64,000 bases of DNA, from NCBI GenBank assembly GCA_902609095.1, contig CACLQQ010000001.1:1-64000 (forward strand), in the 5' to 3' direction. The translations under genes were made by a program, and so were the position numbers. Of the stretch, positions 62,611 through 64,000 are shown piece by piece (positions within the stretch are counted from its first letter, which is position 1; each line of letters begins with the position of its first letter). Origin of the DNA: an uncultured Bacteroidota bacterium. GTDB taxonomy: Bacteria; Bacteroidota; Bacteroidia; Chitinophagales; Saprospiraceae. Below the pieces are notes generated by a model. It saw nothing but the letters and a program-made list of their open reading frames with translations, made no database searches and was not told where the DNA came from.

Positions 62611-64000
62611 GGTCTTAGACTATCCATTGGCCGATCTATTAATATCTGGACTCCCATTGACTTACCCATTTTATTAATTTCCTTTAAACTCTTCATAAAT
62701 AATTGATCTAAGTCATTGAGTTCTTTAGTTAGCTCTGCACCAACGGCCTCCTTCACATCCATGGCTTGATCTGTAGGTGGATAATCTCCTCTCTGCTGAT
62801 CAGCCATAAGGAAAGCCAGTCTATTATTAATCCTTATTCCATAGTTTAGCGGATCTTGACGACTCTGATTTTTAGTCATATGGATGTTATTCTCAATTAC
62901 ACCCATCTTTTCGTCGAGCTTATTAGCTAACATCAGTAAATCATCATACTGCTCCTTGTCATCATACTTACGCTTAAAATAATTTATATCCTCTCGGATG
63001 CTTCTGATATCTATGATCGCTTGATGTGACTCACTGACCAAATCTCTGACCTCTAATAAGAAATCTCGCTGCTTCACATACTCTTCATCAGTTGTTTTCA
63101 TCCTTGGATCCTTATCAATATCAAACTCTACTTGAGATTCTTTATCTTCAATCTTAAGTGTAGCGATATATTGACCTGGTATGGCCTTAGGTCCTCGATT
63201 TGGTGATGAGTATAGAATCATTCCATCAAATTCTTTAAACCCATCATACCTCATATCCCAAACAAATCGATTTTCCTCTTCCTTGACGTTAAGGCGGTGC
63301 TTTTTCCCCTTGGCATCTGTGCTAAAACATCTGATTAACTCCCCAGCCATATCAGTTATTTCTAAGGAAACCGTCTTCTCAGGCTCATAATCTTTTATGA
63401 AAAAATTAAATAATACGCCATTAGGATGATTCTCTCCGACGAGACGAGTATTGGATCGACCCCAGCCTCCACTTTGTGCCATTCGATAGGCAGGCTTAGG
63501 TTTATATAGATGATGACTTTTAGCTACAATCTCATCACTGATCTGCCTTAGAGGACCCAAGTCGTCTATCATCCAAAAGCTGCGACCATGTGTTGCGGCA
63601 ATAAGGCTCTCTCCCTTGATATGTACATCTCTGATTGAAACGATCGGTAAGTTAAGCTGGAAGGATTTCCAAGACTTGCCATCATCAAAAGATACATACA
63701 TACCCCACTCAGTACCTGCATATAGGAGTCCAGGTCTTACAGGATCAACCCTTACAGATCGAGTGTAATGGTTGGGGGCTATTCCATTAACAATCTTTGT
63801 CCAGGTCTTACCATAGTCTTTCGTCTTATAAATATATGGTGCATAATCCCCAAACTTATAATGAGTGGCTGCCAGATAAGCTCCACCTTTGACATGAGGA
63901 TTGATATCTATGCAATTCATCATATTCAGCTTAGGAGATCCTGGGGGCGTTACCTCATCCCAAGTCTTACCATTATCTCGACTTACATGCACTAATCCAT
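62607..64000 (-). CDS. BNR/sortilin-like repeat protein, 3' part (runs off right edge)
   Basis: The last ~461 codons of a larger gene; the ATG at 63992 is internal, since the repeat is already in progress. Asp-box repeats are visible: 'SRDNGKTWDEV', 'TKDYGKTWTKI', 'SFDDGKSWKSF'. They form a beta-propeller as in VPS10/sortilin-like secreted proteins of Bacteroidota. The C-terminal ~250 residues after 'GRSFWMIDDLGPLRQI' have a FlgD/Ig-like strand region ('FVWDMRYDGF') and a helical tail. Probably secreted or envelope-bound; an enzyme role cannot be shown. Overlaps the amidase start by 4 nt. Confidence 0.85.
   Translation of the reverse strand, partial: GLVHVSRDNGKTWDEVTPPGSPKLNMMNCIDINPHVKGGAYLAATHYKFGDYAPYIYKTKDYGKTWTKIVNGIAPNHYTRSVRVDPVRPGLLYAGTEWGMYVSFDDGKSWKSFQLNLPIVSIRDVHIKGESLIAATHGRSFWMIDDLGPLRQISDEIVAKSHHLYKPKPAYRMAQSGGWGRSNTRLVGENHPNGVLFNFFIKDYEPEKTVSLEITDMAGELIRCFSTDAKGKKHRLNVKEEENRFVWDMRYDGFKEFDGMILYSSPNRGPKAIPGQYIATLKIEDKESQVEFDIDKDPRMKTTDEEYVKQRDFLLEVRDLVSESHQAIIDIRSIREDINYFKRKYDDKEQYDDLLMLANKLDEKMGVIENNIHMTKNQSRQDPLNYGIRINNRLAFLMADQQRGDYPPTDQAMDVKEAVGAELTKELNDLDQLFMKSLKEINKMGKSMGVQILIDRPMDSLRP

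Overview
The window looks like an AT-rich Bacteroidota chromosome segment, most likely a marine, Saprospiria/Lewinella-like lineage. Evidence: GldA/GldF/GldG-type ABC genes, a type B T9SS (CHU_C) sorting-domain remnant, DUF2490 and DUF4340 proteins, TPR histidine kinases, a multi-TM AraC regulator, and no clear Shine-Dalgarno sequences. No rRNA, tRNA or CRISPR was seen. The class-level placement is inference.

The dominant property is a sharp split between about 33 clean genes and about 22 wrecked ones. The wrecks carry several in-frame stops (TAA, TAG and TGA) and/or small frameshifts each, yet can still be followed end to end. Clean genes are mostly metabolic. Dead genes are mostly sensing, regulation, efflux, polysaccharide degradation and accessory enzymes. 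Long intact reading frames (katG, the 807-aa fusion, gntK-gnd, amidase) lie among them, which argues for real gene decay rather than uniformly poor sequence.

Layout. 1-0.4 kb: 5' part of a group IIC intron (minus strand) sitting 9-11 nt beyond a hairpin. 0.4-1.3 kb: small lipoprotein gene between inverted repeats. 1.6-5.5 kb: dead AraC regulator, dead serine hydrolase, dead cupin. 5.7-9.8 kb: secreted plug-like protein, BASS-type transporter, KDPG aldolase and KDG kinase (2-keto-3-deoxygluconate use), with a dead four-helix-bundle gene. 10-15.6 kb: acyl-CoA carboxylase beta subunit, PhyH dioxygenase, a dead class III cyclase, and an HMG-CoA-lyase-like enzyme lacking its usual active-site Cys. 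15.6-24.7 kb: PqqB-like MBL protein, a ceramidase/beta-lactamase fusion, DUF6010, TIM-barrel and epimerase enzymes, FAD oxidoreductase, YciI, DUF2490. 24.7-26.6 kb: gluconokinase fused to 6-phosphogluconate dehydrogenase. 26.8-30.9 kb: Gld-type ABC operon.

31.2-38.6 kb is a decay zone: two tandem paralogous TPR histidine kinases, a headless alpha/beta hydrolase, a T9SS cargo remnant and nitronate monooxygenase, all broken. 38.9-43.3 kb is a zinc-limitation-type operon: a Zur-like palindrome, then COG0523 GTPase, hisI (broken), cysS (broken), and a second COG0523 GTPase with a His-rich loop. 43.5-47 kb is a gene graveyard with a chimeric DUF5694/Crp ORF. 47-54.1 kb holds katG, a secreted DUF4440-like protein, a dead GH16 glycanase whose catalytic Glu codon is now TAG, an SDR, a TauE/SafE transporter and a small membrane protein. 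54.2-60.8 kb is a completely decayed tripartite efflux operon (RND pump, adaptor, and a TolC fused to a periplasmic-binding domain). 60.9-64 kb: intact amidase lipoprotein translationally coupled to a BNR-repeat protein that runs off the right edge.
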